Origin: an uncultured Calothrix sp.
Lineage (GTDB): Bacteria; Cyanobacteriota; Cyanobacteriia; Cyanobacteriales; Nostocaceae
NCBI GenBank assembly: GCA_937973965.1
Contig: CALJJQ010000152.1
Coordinates: 1-33,324 of the forward strand
Direction: 5' to 3'
DNA: 33,324 nucleotides
In this document: one piece after another, positions 25,878 to 33,324 of the stretch
How the letters are laid out: every line of letters begins with the position of its first letter
How positions within the stretch are numbered: position 1 is the first letter of the stretch
Notes under the pieces: model-generated
Seen by the model: only the letters and a program-made list of their open reading frames with translations
Told to the model about the DNA's origin: nothing
Databases searched by the model: none
Translations under genes and position numbers: made by a program

Positions 25878-26444
25878 ATGTCCCAAACACCTTTAAAGAT
25901 GACCCTGGAGGAGTATTTAGCTTACTATGATGGTACGGACAAGCGTTACGAACTGGACGAAAATGGGGTATTAGTAGAAATGCCTCCTGGAACTGGTAGA
26001 CATGAAGCTATTATCACTTTTTTAGTAGTTCGTTTCTTTTTAGAAAAGCAACGTTTGGGATTACCCTTGGAACCTCGTACTAATGGTATTGAAGTTCTAA
26101 CCAACAAGCAAGCAAGACGACCAGATGTGTTGATGATAACTCCCCAACAAGTTGCTGCAATTGAAAACACTTCTGCAATTTTGAAAACCCCACTCCCTTT
26201 GATTGTTGAGGTGGTATCCCCTGAGTCGATTGACCGCGATTATCGCATCAAAACATTAGAGTATGCAGATTTTGGTGTCGCTGAGTATTGGATTGTTGAT
26301 CCCTTGACTGAACAGGTGACGGTTGGCTTTTTGCAAGGAAATAATTACAACCAGACGGTATTTACTGGAAATCAACAAATTGTATCCCTAACTTTTCCAG
26401 AAATGAATGCAAATGCTGAAAATATACTCGGAGCAAAACTTTAA
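25878..26444 (+). CDS. Uma2 family (DUF820) nuclease-like protein
   Basis: A 188-residue protein of the PD-(D/E)XK superfamily group that is very common in cyanobacteria. It has MTLEEYLAYYDG at the start, then NGIEVLTNKQARRPDVLMI, LIVEVVSPES as the nuclease core (Asp of RPD, Glu of VEV), and RIKTLEYADFGVAEYWIVDP. The ATG at 25878 is chosen because GGAGG (25868-25872) precedes it at five bases; the GTG at 25872 overlaps that ribosome-binding site and is unlikely. A cellular role is not established for the family; nuclease activity is inferred from fold and residues. It is divergent from the kinase gene. Confidence 0.9.
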   Translation: MSQTPLKMTLEEYLAYYDGTDKRYELDENGVLVEMPPGTGRHEAIITFLVVRFFLEKQRLGLPLEPRTNGIEVLTNKQARRPDVLMITPQQVAAIENTSAILKTPLPLIVEVVSPESIDRDYRIKTLEYADFGVAEYWIVDPLTEQVTVGFLQGNNYNQTVFTGNQQIVSLTFPEMNANAENILGAKL

Positions 26445-26539
26445 TTCAGGGATTAGGAAGTAGAGAAATTGTGTGATGGGGTTTCCAATCCAGAATCAGC
26501 GCTATTGTTTAAGTTTTTAAAAACAAAATTATCGTAGAA

Positions 26540-26568
26540 GTAGAGACATAGTTATGCGATGTCTCTAC
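26540..26568. repeat. Dispersed palindrome, copy 6 (stem-loop form)
   Basis: GTAGAGACAT (26540-26549) and ATGTCTCTAC (26559-26568) are perfect inverted arms with a 9-bp loop. The outer arms equal the GTAGAGAC...GTCTCTAC arms of the other copies, but the core differs. Confidence 0.7.
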
Positions 26569-26621
26569 ACAACGTCAAATTGTTAATTCATATTTTTATT
26601 CAGCAACATCCACAATCTACA

Positions 26622-26650
26622 GTCGAGACGACCCGACGGGTCATCTCTAC
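26622..26650. repeat. Dispersed palindrome, copy 7
   Basis: GAGA-c-GACCCG, one central A, CGGGTC-a-TCTC, with flanking GT/AC: the same GAGA...TCTC outer frame around a GACCCG/CGGGTC core. It is followed at 26651 by CCAAAAT heptads. Confidence 0.65.
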
Positions 26651-26669
26651 GGAAATCCAAAATCCAAAA

Positions 26670-27632
26670 TCATCTTCCTCCCAACCCTTCCACAATCGTT
26701 TTCGTATTTTCCTGCATCATTTTGATATAGGAGTCTCCCCGACTACCTCTAACATCAATGGAATCGGAATATAATTGTGTTCTCGCTAATTTGACATTAG
26801 CTTCCTGAGCAACGGTTTTGATTAAATTTGGGTTCAGGGTTGTCTCTGCAAAAATGGTCGGAATTTGACTTTTTTGAATCGTTGTCACCAGATTTTTGAC
26901 AGTTTGAGCACTAGGTTGTTCTTCGGTACTAATACCAATCAAAGTACCCAAAATCTCAATTCCATAAGCTTTACCATAATATTGAAACGCATCATGAGTC
27001 GTCACCAACCTGCGGTTTTGGGGAGGAATAGTTTGAATTTTTTGTGCGATCGCATGATCTAACTTTTTCAATTCTGCAATCAACTGTTCCCCATTTTGGC
27101 TAAAAAAGGCTTTATTTTCCGGGGATATACCCGTTAACTCATCGCGAATTTTCCCCACCATCAAAATGACATTTTTCACATCTCCCCACACATGGGGGTC
27201 GGGAACAGTTTCACCATTTTTTGATAAAGTCAAAGGTTTTGCAACCTCCCCCACCGCAACCCGTTTCCCTTGACGATTAGTCGATTCCATCATCCGGATA
27301 ATCCCAGGTTCCAAATTATAACCGTTGTACAACACCAACTGTGCTGATTCCAATGCACGACTATCTTGAGGTGTCGGTTCGTACACATGGGGGTCATCAC
27401 CAGGTTTCAGTAAGGAAACCAAATTCACCTTATCTGCTGCAACTTTTGCTGTTAAGTCCCCAATAATCGTATTTGTAACCACTACCTTTGGTTGATCCGG
27501 TTTCCTATCCCCAGACAGATTCGGTGACTGACAACCAATCATCAAAGTACTGCAAATCAAAAAAAAACCGAATTTACCTGCTTTCCCCCATCCCCAACTA
27601 CCAATACCAATTAGATGACGATTTCTCCCCAT
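26670..27632 (-). CDS. mntC: Manganese ABC transporter substrate-binding lipoprotein
   Basis: Cluster A-I metal-binding protein of the MntC/ZnuA family, anchored at the cell surface by a lipobox (LMIGC). The start at 27632 is preferred because GGGAG lies six bases upstream; the frame also offers ATGs at 27677 and 27695 with no such site. Metal ligands expected for the family are visible: His in DDPHVYEP, His in PDPHVWGD, Glu in GISTEEQPSA and Asp in the C-terminal GSRGDSY region. There is no His-rich loop between the first two ligands, which favours manganese over zinc, and the divergent partners look like MntA and MntB. It is transcribed away from mntA, unlike the co-directional mntCAB order I know from Synechocystis. 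Confidence 0.88.
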   Translation of the reverse strand: MGRNRHLIGIGSWGWGKAGKFGFFLICSTLMIGCQSPNLSGDRKPDQPKVVVTNTIIGDLTAKVAADKVNLVSLLKPGDDPHVYEPTPQDSRALESAQLVLYNGYNLEPGIIRMMESTNRQGKRVAVGEVAKPLTLSKNGETVPDPHVWGDVKNVILMVGKIRDELTGISPENKAFFSQNGEQLIAELKKLDHAIAQKIQTIPPQNRRLVTTHDAFQYYGKAYGIEILGTLIGISTEEQPSAQTVKNLVTTIQKSQIPTIFAETTLNPNLIKTVAQEANVKLARTQLYSDSIDVRGSRGDSYIKMMQENTKTIVEGLGGR

Positions 27633-27704
27633 TTTTCTCTCCCAATTATGTTTTGTAATATTTTCGCTATTTTTCATTTTTGTTTCATTTTCCATGTTAG
27701 ATTA

Positions 27705-27725
27705 TTTTCATTATCTTTTCATTAT
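27705..27725. promoter_or_regulatory. Tandem TTTTCATTAT repeat in the mntC-mntA divergent promoter region
   Basis: TTTTCATTAT occurs at 27705-27714 and 27716-27725, an 11-bp period (one helical turn), between the divergent mntC and mntA genes. Paired direct repeats at this spacing suit OmpR-type response regulators. ManR, of that class, represses mntCAB in Synechocystis, so this could be its operator; the link is inference. Confidence 0.4.
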
Positions 27726-27751
27726 TTGGATTTTTCGGGGGGTATATAGGG

Positions 27752-28525
27752 ATGAGCATAATTAATGTAAATAAAAAAAATACTTTTTTAGAGTCATCCA
27801 CGGAAATTATTGTTAATCATCTCAGTGTGAGCTACCAGAAAGTTTTAGCCCTATTAGATGTAGACCTTATCGTCAAGCCGGGAAGAATTACGGGTATATT
27901 TGGACCCAATGGAGCTGGTAAAAGTACGCTGATGAAGGCAATGATCGGATTGGTATCCCACAGTGGGAGGGTAATGTATCAAGGAAAACCCCTAGCTCAA
28001 CAACTAGAAAAAGTGGCCTACGTACCCCAACGTAGTCAAATTGATTGGACCTATCCTGCAAATGTATGGGATGTGGTAATAATGGGGAGGGTGAAAAAAA
28101 CTGGTTGGTTGCGACAATTTTCAGCCCAAAGTCGGCAAATAGCCAAAGCAGCTTTAGCACGGGTAGAAATGGCTGATTTTAGCCACCGTCCCATCGGAGA
28201 ATTATCCGGAGGACAGCAACAGAGAGTATTTTTAGCTCGTGCTTTAGCCACTGACGCAGATATTTACTGCTTTGACGAACCCTTTGTGGGAATTGACCAG
28301 AAAACCCAAGGGATTATTTTTGAGGTTTTCCATGAATTAGCCAATGCAGGTAAAATCGTTTTGGTCGTTAACCATGATTTAGGGGAATCGATCGCTAATT
28401 TTGACGACTTAATCTTGTTAAATCAACAGGTGATAGCCAGTGGTGCACGTCAGCAGGTATTTACAGATACAAATCTCCGTCGTGCTTATGGTGGTCAGGT
28501 GATTTATTTGACGGATGCAGCGTGA
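27752..28525 (+). CDS. mntA: Manganese ABC transporter ATP-binding protein
   Basis: A 257-residue ABC ATPase that powers Mn2+ import with MntB and MntC. It has Walker A GPNGAGKST (~residues 50-58), a Q-loop in YVPQRSQIDWTYP, signature LSGGQQQR, Walker B DIYCFDEPF and H-loop VVNHD. The segment YVPQRSQIDW.YP..VWDVV and the end FTDTNLRRAYGGQVIYL match the MntA/ZnuC-like metal importer branch. It is followed after 104 bp by mntB on the same strand. GC-poor bases precede it and the ribosome-binding sequence is weak (TAGGG directly before ATG). Confidence 0.9.
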   Translation: MSIINVNKKNTFLESSTEIIVNHLSVSYQKVLALLDVDLIVKPGRITGIFGPNGAGKSTLMKAMIGLVSHSGRVMYQGKPLAQQLEKVAYVPQRSQIDWTYPANVWDVVIMGRVKKTGWLRQFSAQSRQIAKAALARVEMADFSHRPIGELSGGQQQRVFLARALATDADIYCFDEPFVGIDQKTQGIIFEVFHELANAGKIVLVVNHDLGESIANFDDLILLNQQVIASGARQQVFTDTNLRRAYGGQVIYLTDAA

Positions 28526-28629
28526 ATGGTTGACCTAAAGAAGACTCGACAGGTTGTCTTTACCGATCGATTCTAAAACCAAACCAAATTCCCATATATT
28601 TTTCACAAAACAAATTTCCTCAAGACAAA

Positions 28630-29481
28630 GTGTTGATATTATCAAGCTTATTAGAACCATTAAAATACGGGTTCATGCAACGTTCCTTGATTGTTGCCAT
28701 ACTCGTTGGTATCCTGTGTGCAGTAGTCGGTAGTTATTTAATGGTGCGCAAACTAGCTCTGTTAGGAGATGCCATTAGTCATTCCGTGTTACCAGGGTTA
28801 GCGATCGCATTTTTATTAGGTGGTAATATTTTTATTGGTGCATTTATCGCCGGGGTGATTAGTACATTGGTCATCACCTGGATAGAAACGCGATCGCCGA
28901 TTAAAGAAGATGCAGCAATGGGGATTGTCCTCTCGGCTTTTTTCGCTCTTGGTGTAACCTTAATTACGGTCATTCAAAAGACAAATAAAATCGATTTGAA
29001 TCATTTCCTCTTTGGTAACATTCTCAGCGTCACTCCTACGGAGGTACGTGATACAGCAATTATTACCCTATTTGTCTTAACAGTCGTCTTTGCCATTTAC
29101 AAAGAACTATTATTTTATACATTTGACCCCGTAGGCGCACAAGCAGCAGGCATTAACGTCGATTACCTCAACTTTGGTTTAATGCTATTAATAGCCCTCA
29201 CCATCGTCGCGAGCATGAAAGTAGTCGGTGTAATTTTAGTTTTATCCCTACTAATCACACCCAGCGCTACAGCCTATTTACTAGTCAATCGCCTTCATGA
29301 AGTCATGTTAATTGCCGCCATTATCGGTATATTATCAAGTATATCTGGCATGTATTTAAGTTACTTTTTCAACTACCCCTCCGGTCCAGCCATTGTCTTA
29401 GTCGCATCCGGATTTTTCATCCTCGCATTCCTATTTAGTCCCCGTCACGGAGTCATCAAATTGCCTTTTTATCGCTCGTAA
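28630..29481 (+). CDS. mntB: Manganese ABC transporter permease
   Basis: A 283-residue ABC-3 family inner-membrane permease with about eight hydrophobic segments. Family stretches are VGSYLMVRKLALLGDAISHSVLPGLA, IKEDAAMGIVLSAFFALGVTLI, NKIDLNHFLFGN and ATAYLLVNRLH. The frame opens with GTG at 28630; TTG at 28633 is possible too, and neither has a strong ribosome-binding site. It partners with MntA upstream and with the divergent MntC. The 104-bp gap to mntA holds no promoter I can support, so co-transcription is likely. Confidence 0.9.
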   Translation: MLILSSLLEPLKYGFMQRSLIVAILVGILCAVVGSYLMVRKLALLGDAISHSVLPGLAIAFLLGGNIFIGAFIAGVISTLVITWIETRSPIKEDAAMGIVLSAFFALGVTLITVIQKTNKIDLNHFLFGNILSVTPTEVRDTAIITLFVLTVVFAIYKELLFYTFDPVGAQAAGINVDYLNFGLMLLIALTIVASMKVVGVILVLSLLITPSATAYLLVNRLHEVMLIAAIIGILSSISGMYLSYFFNYPSGPAIVLVASGFFILAFLFSPRHGVIKLPFYRS

Positions 29482-29616
29482 ATAGGGAGTTGGGAGTGGG
29501 GAGTAGGAGTAATTTATTTACCGGAAAAACTGGGTTCAAATGGCATTCACAGATTGGCATACACCCCCTCGACCCCATTCTGGTATAAAGTAGGTAGCAG
29601 AGTGGGAATCGACAAC

Positions 29617-30072
29617 ATGAGCGGCAATCAAATCTTTGAGCAATCGATCAAAATTAATGCCAGTGCAACTATAGTCGAACGCTGCATTACCAATCAAACC
29701 CTAATGCATCGCTGGCTAAATCCAGCCTTACGCTGTCAACCAGTAGGTGAATGGAATACAGAAATTGGCGGAGAAAGCGAATTTATGATTCAAATTCCCC
29801 TATTACAACCAACATTACATAGTAAAGTTGTAGAGCGGAAACCAGGGTTAGTTGTATGGGAATTTACCGGCTTTTTTCACGGACGGGACACCTGGGAATG
29901 TCAACCACAACTGAAGGGAACACAATTAGTCAACCGATTTGAATTTACCATTCCTAACCCAATCGTGAAATGGGGATTTAAAACCTTTGCTCAAAATTTG
30001 ACAAAAGCAGATATGGAAGCACAATTACAACGTTTGAAGTTGGTAGCAGAGGAAATACAACAACAAGAATAG
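29617..30072 (+). CDS. SRPBCC family protein
   Basis: A ~151-residue START/Bet v1-like protein. The pattern is IFEQSIKINASATIVERCITNQTLMHRWLNP, then a beta-sheet with GGESEFMIQIPLLQ and GLVVWEFTGFFHGRDTWE, and a long C-terminal helix ending QQQE, the usual layout of the polyketide-cyclase/SRPBCC fold that binds hydrophobic ligands. The ATG at 29617 is preferred; the frame is open back to a TTG at 29554, which would add an unusual basic leader. It starts ~135 bp after mntB on the same strand. The ligand is unknown. Confidence 0.8.
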   Translation: MSGNQIFEQSIKINASATIVERCITNQTLMHRWLNPALRCQPVGEWNTEIGGESEFMIQIPLLQPTLHSKVVERKPGLVVWEFTGFFHGRDTWECQPQLKGTQLVNRFEFTIPNPIVKWGFKTFAQNLTKADMEAQLQRLKLVAEEIQQQE

Positions 30073-30088
30073 AATCATAAATTTCGTA

Positions 30089-30110
30089 GAGACGCGATAT
30101 ATCGCGTCTC
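30089..30110. repeat. Dispersed palindrome, copy 5 (perfect, 22 bp)
   Basis: GAGACGCGATA / TATCGCGTCTC with perfect symmetry, 17 bp after the SRPBCC stop codon. It could serve as its terminator-like hairpin but lacks a T run. Confidence 0.75.
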
Positions 30111-30251
30111 ATATTCTGGATATTTTGCCAACATTTTTTCAAAAACCCTCTGTCAGAAATCGGGTTTTTAACCCAGATCATCTAATGTAATCAATAATTT
30201 ATCCTCAAAAACCCAACTTGTGAGACAATTGATTTACTGATTTACGATAGT

Positions 30252-30608
30252 CTAACGTCGCCATCTATCAAATTGATCTTCCGAACAACCATCAATATAA
30301 CGATTACTTACCCAACCCCGATACGAGGTAACTCGTTCCCTAGGAACTGTACCGAATACTCGTCCTGTTAACCTTACCCAATTTCCCTGTCTGTGACTAG
30401 CTCGAACAACGTTTCCCCGTCTTAATCCTCCCACGATTCGGTGGTTAGTACCTGGACTACTACGCACATTAACGGAAGCAGTTATAAAAGAACACACTGT
30501 ACCCCTTTGAGCAGAACTGGGAACTGCACTCAACAGAAGCAAAGAAGCACTAAAAACACCCAAACACAGGTAATTTAGCATCTTGGATGTCGAAGAATTA
30601 AGTGTCAT
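30252..30608 (-). CDS. Secreted SH3-domain protein
   Basis: A 118-residue exported protein. A hydrophobic signal (LCLGVFSASLLLLSAVPSSAQ) ends near residue 34 with an AQ/R cleavage context. The mature part is one bacterial SH3 domain: ASVNVRSSPGTNHRIVGGLRRGNVV followed by GNWVRLTG and YRGWVSNRYI. Such domains usually bind cell-wall peptides. Two cysteines (TVCSF and DGCSE) could form a disulfide. It is a single gene with no operon partner. Confidence 0.85.
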   Translation of the reverse strand: MTLNSSTSKMLNYLCLGVFSASLLLLSAVPSSAQRGTVCSFITASVNVRSSPGTNHRIVGGLRRGNVVRASHRQGNWVRLTGRVFGTVPRERVTSYRGWVSNRYIDGCSEDQFDRWRR

Positions 30609-31173
30609 AGTTTATAAAAAAATTTATCAACTATCACATCCTACAGTTTGAATAATCGTAATCCCATCGGGTTTAGATTTTTTTAAGAGGTCGGGTTTTT
30701 AAAAACGACAACCTAACCTCTAAGACAAATCCAAAATCCAAAATTCCCAATTAACGTGAGTTCAATGAACCTCACCCCAACCACTCTCCGACTTCCCAGA
30801 GGGACAGAAAAATCTGTAGTTTTAACCAAAAATCAATGCTTCCAAAGCTCCTCTCCCTTTTGCCTACCGTGTACACACAAGTCGGAACCCCACCCCCTAA
30901 CCCCCTCTTTCAAGGGTAGGTATTTTGTATTTGGTCATTTTTTGTCTATTTCAGCCGGTGCTTAAATTCTGAAACGACTAAACCACCTTAAACAATTGAG
31001 AATTTTCTCAACTATTTTTGATATTCTAAAAAACCTACCCTTGTGAGAGGTTAGGGTGGAGTTCTTGATTTTAATGTCATTCGAGTAATTGTGTGTACAC
31101 CGTAGCTCCCTTTTGCAGAGAGGTTATTTGAATCCGTCGTAGCGAGCTTCTCCGCAGAAGTACTCACTTCCAA
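30609..31173. other. Intergenic region dominated by a MITE-like inverted repeat
   Basis: Holds a hairpin near 30686-30721 (AGAGGT...ACCTCT with GGTT/AACC inside), CCAAAAT heptads at 30727-30742, and the 242-bp inverted-repeat element. The 69-codon ORF at 30756 runs into the repeat arm and is not credible. Confidence 0.55.
30864..31105. mobile_element. MITE-like element with nested inverted repeats (242 bp)
   Basis: Outer arms 30864-30880 and 31089-31105 match at 16 of 17 positions (CTACCGTGTACACACAA). Inner arms, about 30886-30925 and 31029-31063, match with small gaps and include CAAGGGTAGGT / ACCTACCCTTG. The centre is AT-rich and non-coding. I cannot identify a target duplication. Confidence 0.6.
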
Positions 31174-33324
31174 CTAACTACGCAAATCATCAATGGTGGG
31201 ATAATCAGGTTTTTCCCCTTCAAAAACAGGTATATGGAAATCAACATTATTACTAACTAGCATCTGTTCTACCTGTTGGAGTGCAGGAAGATTGCCACAA
31301 AGCAACACTTGGTCACGGGGTTGTAAATCAATAGTGGGTTCGGGAAAACGGATAAATTTGCTATCACGACGCATCGCTTGAATTTGGACACCAAACTTTT
31401 TCCGTAAATCTAAATCCTCAATGGTTTTCCCCAAAATCATTGCATCAGGACTAATTTCTACCCACTGACAAGCACTTCCCGGTACTGCTGCTTGTCCCTT
31501 GGCAAATTCCTCTAGAGCGGCAAATTCTTCAGAAGAACCGACTACTAATAATTTATCACCCTCCTCCAGTTTGGTTTTGACATCGGGATAATCGATTTCT
31601 TTGCCATTTGCACGACGAATAGCCATTAAACTGACCCCGGTTAAATAACGGATATCCGCTTCCTCTAGGGTCATACCAATTAAGGGTGATTGGGGTGGTA
31701 AATCATACCAACGTTTGTTTAAATCCTGGGTGACTCTTTGGAGGTAATTAGCAACTTCCGATTCGCTTTCCTCTGGACGCAAATCGAGGTAATGACGATC
31801 GCGAATTTGTTGCATTTCCCGTCGCACCCGACCAACTCGTAATCCTGCATCGGTGAGGAGGTAGGTTGCCATTTCGATACTAGCTTCAAACTCCGGTTGC
31901 ACAACTTCCCTTGCACCTAATTGGTATAATGCCTCAATATTGCGATCATCGATCGCACGGACGACAATCTTAATATCGGGGGAAAGTTCTAAAGCCCGTT
32001 TTAATGATAATCTGGTGCTGGCAGGGTCTGGTAGAGCTAAAGCCATAGCCTTGGCGGTACTGACGCAGGCTGTTTCTAATACATGAAAGCTGACACAATT
32101 CCCGTATACATAGGGGATACCTGCATCCCGTAATTGTTGAATCCGACTTTCGGATTGATCAATTACAATAATGGGAATTTCGTTTTGTTGGAGTAATTTC
32201 ACGAGATTTTTACCAACCCTTCCATAGCCACAGACGATAATATGGTCTTTAAAAGGTATTTCGTCGGCGATATCTAAGGGTTTTCCTTCTCCAGTTAAAT
32301 AGGGTTTAAACCAGGGTATGGATTCCAACCAATCAAACATGAGGGGGACAAGACGGAGGACAAAAGGGGTAAGTACCAGGGTGACGGCTGTTGTACCTAA
32401 AATCAGTAAATATACTCTTCGGGAAACCAAACCCAGCGCTTGTCCTTCACTGGCTAAAACAAAGGAAAATTCACCGATTTGGGCTAATCCAAAGCCTGCT
32501 ATTAAGGCTGTTTTCAGGGGATAGCGAAATAATTTGACTAGAGGAGTTACGATTAAAAATTTACCAATAAATACTATAGCCACCAAACCGAGAATTAACT
32601 CCAGATTATTCCAGAGAAACACCGGGTCAATTAACATCCCAATGGAGGCAAAAAATAAACTAGCAAAGATATCCCGTAGGGGTTCCACATAGGAAAGGGT
32701 TTGGTCCGCGTATTCCACCTCCGAAATCATTAACCCTGCGACAAAAGCCCCCATTTCAATCGAAAGACCTAATTCCTCTGTAATTAGGGCAATTCCCAAA
32801 CATAAGGCTACCACACCTAATAAAAACAACTCTCGGCTTTCCGTCCTCGCTAATAACCGTAATAAGGGCGGAATTAACCAAATACCGGCGATAATTGCTC
32901 CTGCGGCAAATAAACCTAATAAACCCAAAGCCTTAAGGACGGCAATACCAATTAATTCTGGGGGTTGGTCTAATGCTGGTAAAACCGCCAACATTAATCC
33001 TAACGCCAAATCCTGCACCACCAAAATACCCAGTAAAACCTGTCCGTGGGGGGTTTCAGTTTCATTACTCTCCATCAACGACTTGAGAACCACCGCAGTC
33101 GAAGACAGAGATAAAATACCACCTAAAAATACTCCCTGGGCAGGATTTGTCACCCACCCCACCGCTAGAGATACTAAAGCAGTGATGGTAATGGTGAGGA
33201 TAATTTGTAAACCTCCCCCCCCCAGTGCGATCGCTTTCACTTTTTTTAGCTCCCCCAGGGAAAATTCTACCCCCAAGGCAAATAGTAAAAACGCTACACC
33301 AAATTGGGCTAAGGTTTCCACCTG
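31174..33324 (-). CDS. CPA2-family K+/H+ antiporter, KefB-like (N-terminus beyond right edge)
   Basis: At least 716 residues of a monovalent cation/proton antiporter. The reading frame continues past the right edge, and the first in-window GTG is internal (QV-ETLAQFGVAFLLFALGVEF), so about 50 residues are missing. The membrane domain has GVEFSLGELKK, LSSTAVVLKSL and ISEVEYADQTLSYVEPLRDIFASLFFASIGM. After it comes an RCK/TrkA-N domain with HIIVCGYGRVGKNLVKLL (NAD-binding GxGxxG). Two TrkA-C-like domains follow (YLTGVSLMAIRRANGKEIDYP and KKFGVQIQAMRRD). It would mediate K+ or Na+ exchange controlled by nucleotide or metabolite binding. It is the last gene before the window ends. Confidence 0.9.
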   Translation of the reverse strand, partial: QVETLAQFGVAFLLFALGVEFSLGELKKVKAIALGGGGLQIILTITITALVSLAVGWVTNPAQGVFLGGILSLSSTAVVLKSLMESNETETPHGQVLLGILVVQDLALGLMLAVLPALDQPPELIGIAVLKALGLLGLFAAGAIIAGIWLIPPLLRLLARTESRELFLLGVVALCLGIALITEELGLSIEMGAFVAGLMISEVEYADQTLSYVEPLRDIFASLFFASIGMLIDPVFLWNNLELILGLVAIVFIGKFLIVTPLVKLFRYPLKTALIAGFGLAQIGEFSFVLASEGQALGLVSRRVYLLILGTTAVTLVLTPFVLRLVPLMFDWLESIPWFKPYLTGEGKPLDIADEIPFKDHIIVCGYGRVGKNLVKLLQQNEIPIIVIDQSESRIQQLRDAGIPYVYGNCVSFHVLETACVSTAKAMALALPDPASTRLSLKRALELSPDIKIVVRAIDDRNIEALYQLGAREVVQPEFEASIEMATYLLTDAGLRVGRVRREMQQIRDRHYLDLRPEESESEVANYLQRVTQDLNKRWYDLPPQSPLIGMTLEEADIRYLTGVSLMAIRRANGKEIDYPDVKTKLEEGDKLLVVGSSEEFAALEEFAKGQAAVPGSACQWVEISPDAMILGKTIEDLDLRKKFGVQIQAMRRDSKFIRFPEPTIDLQPRDQVLLCGNLPALQQVEQMLVSNNVDFHIPVFEGEKPDYPTIDDLRS

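Larger units (their letters stand above)
14459..33324. mobile_element. Putative large nifE excision element (element D), right end outside window
   Basis: nifE stops abruptly at 14458, a serine recombinase follows 230 bp later, and the rest of nifE does not appear in the next 18.9 kb. The arrangement recalls the Anabaena fdxN element (tens of kb, serine recombinase XisF near one end). The cargo consists of general-purpose genes and many short repeats. The xisH and xisI helpers known for XisF are not seen here. A chromosomal rearrangement that separated the two halves of nifE would look the same from this side. The core site probably overlaps GGTGAACCGGAG (14447-14458). Confidence 0.6.

Noticed and set aside
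30756-30965. 69-codon plus-strand ORF between the SH3 gene and the antiporter
   Set aside because: It reads through a repeat arm, is low in conserved character and has no ribosome-binding site.
33319-33321. GTG near the right edge as the antiporter start
   Set aside because: CPA2 proteins have a further first membrane segment before this point, and the frame is open to the window edge, so the gene is truncated by the window.
1-33324. CRISPR arrays, tRNA or rRNA genes
   Set aside because: No regularly spaced direct repeats of suitable length, and no cloverleaf or rRNA-like sequence was recognised on either strand.

Overview
The window comes from a heterocyst-forming (Nostocales-type) cyanobacterium. 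The evidence is a nifD-nifK-nifE cluster of cyanobacterial type, frequent GCGATCGC (HIP1) octamers, short heptad repeats, and XisA- and XisF-like recombinases sitting inside nif genes. In these organisms DNA elements that interrupt nif genes are removed by site-specific recombination as a vegetative cell becomes a nitrogen-fixing heterocyst. The sequence is in the unexcised, vegetative form.

Nif region, 1-14458. Three consecutive nif genes are cut by four insertions. (A) The right end of an insertion whose body lies left of the window stops at about 149 and removes the first ~75 codons of nifD. (B) An 8,382-bp element (about 1276-9657) splits nifD five codons after the FeMo-cofactor His codon, at the classical XisA site. 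The repeat ATTACTCCG is present at both ends, and joining them restores the frame to ...HSWDYSGPYHG. (C) A 1,945-bp element (10450-12394) splits nifK just after its third P-cluster Cys, with repeat TCGGTGA; joining restores a 511-aa NifK. It carries one gene, a recombinase. (D) nifE is cut after about 189 codons at 14458 and its remainder is not in the window, so everything from 14459 to 33324 is either a >18.8-kb element or rearranged chromosome.

Cargo. Element B carries a possible riboflavin-kinase-like gene, a MazF/PemK-like remnant, a second elongation factor G (EF-G2 type), a DUF985 cupin, a conserved hypothetical, a lipoprotein thermonuclease homologue and xisA. Element C carries only a XisA paralogue. 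Both tyrosine recombinases lie close to the right end of their element and point against nif transcription. Region D begins with an XisF-like serine recombinase. It then has a large two-partner-secretion-type exoprotein, a degraded second copy of the recombinase 3' end, a small hypothetical, a saccharopine-dehydrogenase-family gene, a 1138-aa PAS/GAF histidine kinase, a Uma2 nuclease-like gene, a divergent manganese transporter (mntC against mntAB), an SRPBCC protein, an SH3-domain protein, and a CPA2/KefB-type antiporter that runs off the right edge.

Small-scale structure. Region D is rich in dispersed palindromes built on GTAGAGAC...GTCTCTAC. It also holds a 106-bp miniature transposon with 13-bp terminal inverted repeats and a 10-bp target duplication, a 242-bp MITE-like nested inverted repeat, and an isolated promoter-terminator pair that could encode a ~100-nt RNA. 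The main result is the density of programmed-excision elements: at least three separate recombination events are needed to rebuild nifD and nifK, and a fourth for nifE.
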